A program made the position numbers and the translations under genes. A DNA stretch of 63,994 bases from Bacteroidales bacterium. Lineage in GTDB: Bacteria > Bacteroidota > Bacteroidia > Bacteroidales > VadinHA17. Below are positions 63,629-63,994 of the stretch, in pieces. Position 1 is the first letter of the stretch. Every line of letters begins with the position of its first letter. The notes under the pieces are model-generated. The model did no database searches, had not been told where the DNA came from, and worked only from the letters and a program-made list of their open reading frames with translations. Where the stretch lies: contig JAJFVL010000033.1 in assembly GCA_021371855.1 (NCBI GenBank), forward strand, positions 1 to 63,994, written 5' to 3'.

Positions 63629-63994
63629 ATGAATGAAGTAAAGAAAAAAATAGGACACTATCGTTATAGGATCCTTGCCTTGGTATTTATGGCAACCACG
63701 ATCAATTATTTTGACCGTAGTATTGTTGGCGTAATGGCTCCAACGTTGCAAACATTTTTCGATTGGACAAATAAGGACTATGCCGCGATAATGGTTTCCT
63801 TTAAAATTGCCTATGGGATTGGATTACTATTCATGGGTGGTATTATTGACCGTCTTGGGACCAGGATAGGATATACTCTTTCAATTGCAATCTGGAGTGT
63901 TTTCGGAATGTTGCATGCAGCTATCAAACCGGCTTTCAGCCTGATAGGATTTATTGTAGCACGTTTCGGACTTGGAATTGGGGAGTCAGGTAAT
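63629..63994 (+). CDS. N-terminal part of an MFS permease of the anion:cation (hexuronate ExuT-like) type
   Basis: The frame is open to the right edge, giving 122 residues. The start ATG at 63629 has GAAGGA upstream. The protein begins with a basic segment, then LALVFMATTINYFDRSIVGVMAP, the typical helix 1 of anion:cation symporters with its NYFDR motif. GGIIDRLGTRIGYTLSIAIWS is the helix 2-3 loop signature, and ARFGLGIGESGN is helix 4. Related permeases import hexuronates and other sugar acids. It fits a sugar-acid substrate for the adjacent exported enzymes. Confidence 0.85.
   Translation, partial: MNEVKKKIGHYRYRILALVFMATTINYFDRSIVGVMAPTLQTFFDWTNKDYAAIMVSFKIAYGIGLLFMGGIIDRLGTRIGYTLSIAIWSVFGMLHAAIKPAFSLIGFIVARFGLGIGESGN

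Noticed and set aside
1..63994. CRISPR arrays, tRNA/rRNA genes, transposases, integrases and attachment sites
   Set aside because: No regularly spaced direct repeats, no cloverleaf-like tRNA sequence, no rRNA segments and no mobile-element proteins were recognised on either strand by eye; a covariance-model scan was not possible.

Overview
The window reads as chromosome of a Bacteroidota member, probably an environmental, plant-polysaccharide-degrading Bacteroidales/Marinilabiliales-type bacterium. The reasons are two complete ECF sigma / FecR anti-sigma / SusC / SusD cassettes, many exported glycoside hydrolases, TTTG / TAnnTTTG promoters with mostly weak ribosome binding sites, a Nudix-fold AraR regulator of the kind described in Bacteroides, and a likely serine palmitoyltransferase (Bacteroidota make sphingolipids). 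No rRNA, tRNA, CRISPR array, transposase or phage gene was seen.

Layout. (1) 1-3.8 kb: the tail of an FHS-type sugar permease, then a minus-strand Gfo/Idh dehydrogenase plus DegT aminotransferase pair and an AraC-type regulator. (2) 4.3-26.5 kb: a first polysaccharide utilization locus (PUL). It has sigma, FecR, SusC and SusD, then a GHL10-like lipoprotein, GH106, three tandem GH28-like beta-helix proteins (the third short and lacking the catalytic acids), GH29, GH92 and an unrecognised alpha/alpha-toroid protein. The enzyme set suits a branched, rhamnose- and galacturonate-containing pectic glycan. (3) 26.5-36.4 kb: housekeeping or lipid genes: an SDR, an alpha-oxoamine synthase, a PRC/MgtE-N/CBS protein beside an NRAMP-like permease, a patatin, a BNR-propeller protein, an exported M20 amidohydrolase and a PlsC-like acyltransferase. 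(4) 36.7-48.4 kb: an L-arabinose operon: sodium symporter, araA, araR, araD, araB, GH127 beta-L-arabinofuranosidase, a tandem RidA/chorismatase-like protein and an aldose 1-epimerase, closed by a clear terminator. (5) 48.5-64 kb: a second sigma/FecR/SusC/SusD system. Its visible neighbours are not glycosidases but an enolase-superfamily dehydratase, a DUF362 membrane protein, a Tat-exported Gfo/Idh oxidoreductase, a DUF6807 lipoprotein, an exported amidohydrolase and an MFS permease cut off by the window edge.

How it works together. Outer-membrane SusCD pairs with STN domains signal through FecR to the ECF sigma factors. PUL 1 enzymes trim pectic side chains, and the GH127/araBAD operon consumes the arabinose released. 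PUL 2 looks like uptake and oxidative or lyase processing of a sugar acid or modified glycoside. The most interesting non-coding signals are: a conserved hairpin with the same A.C mismatch between FecR and SusC in both PULs; terminator-like hairpins between sigma and FecR in both PULs; and three copies of a roughly 75-95 bp hairpin element whose stem changes sequence while staying paired.
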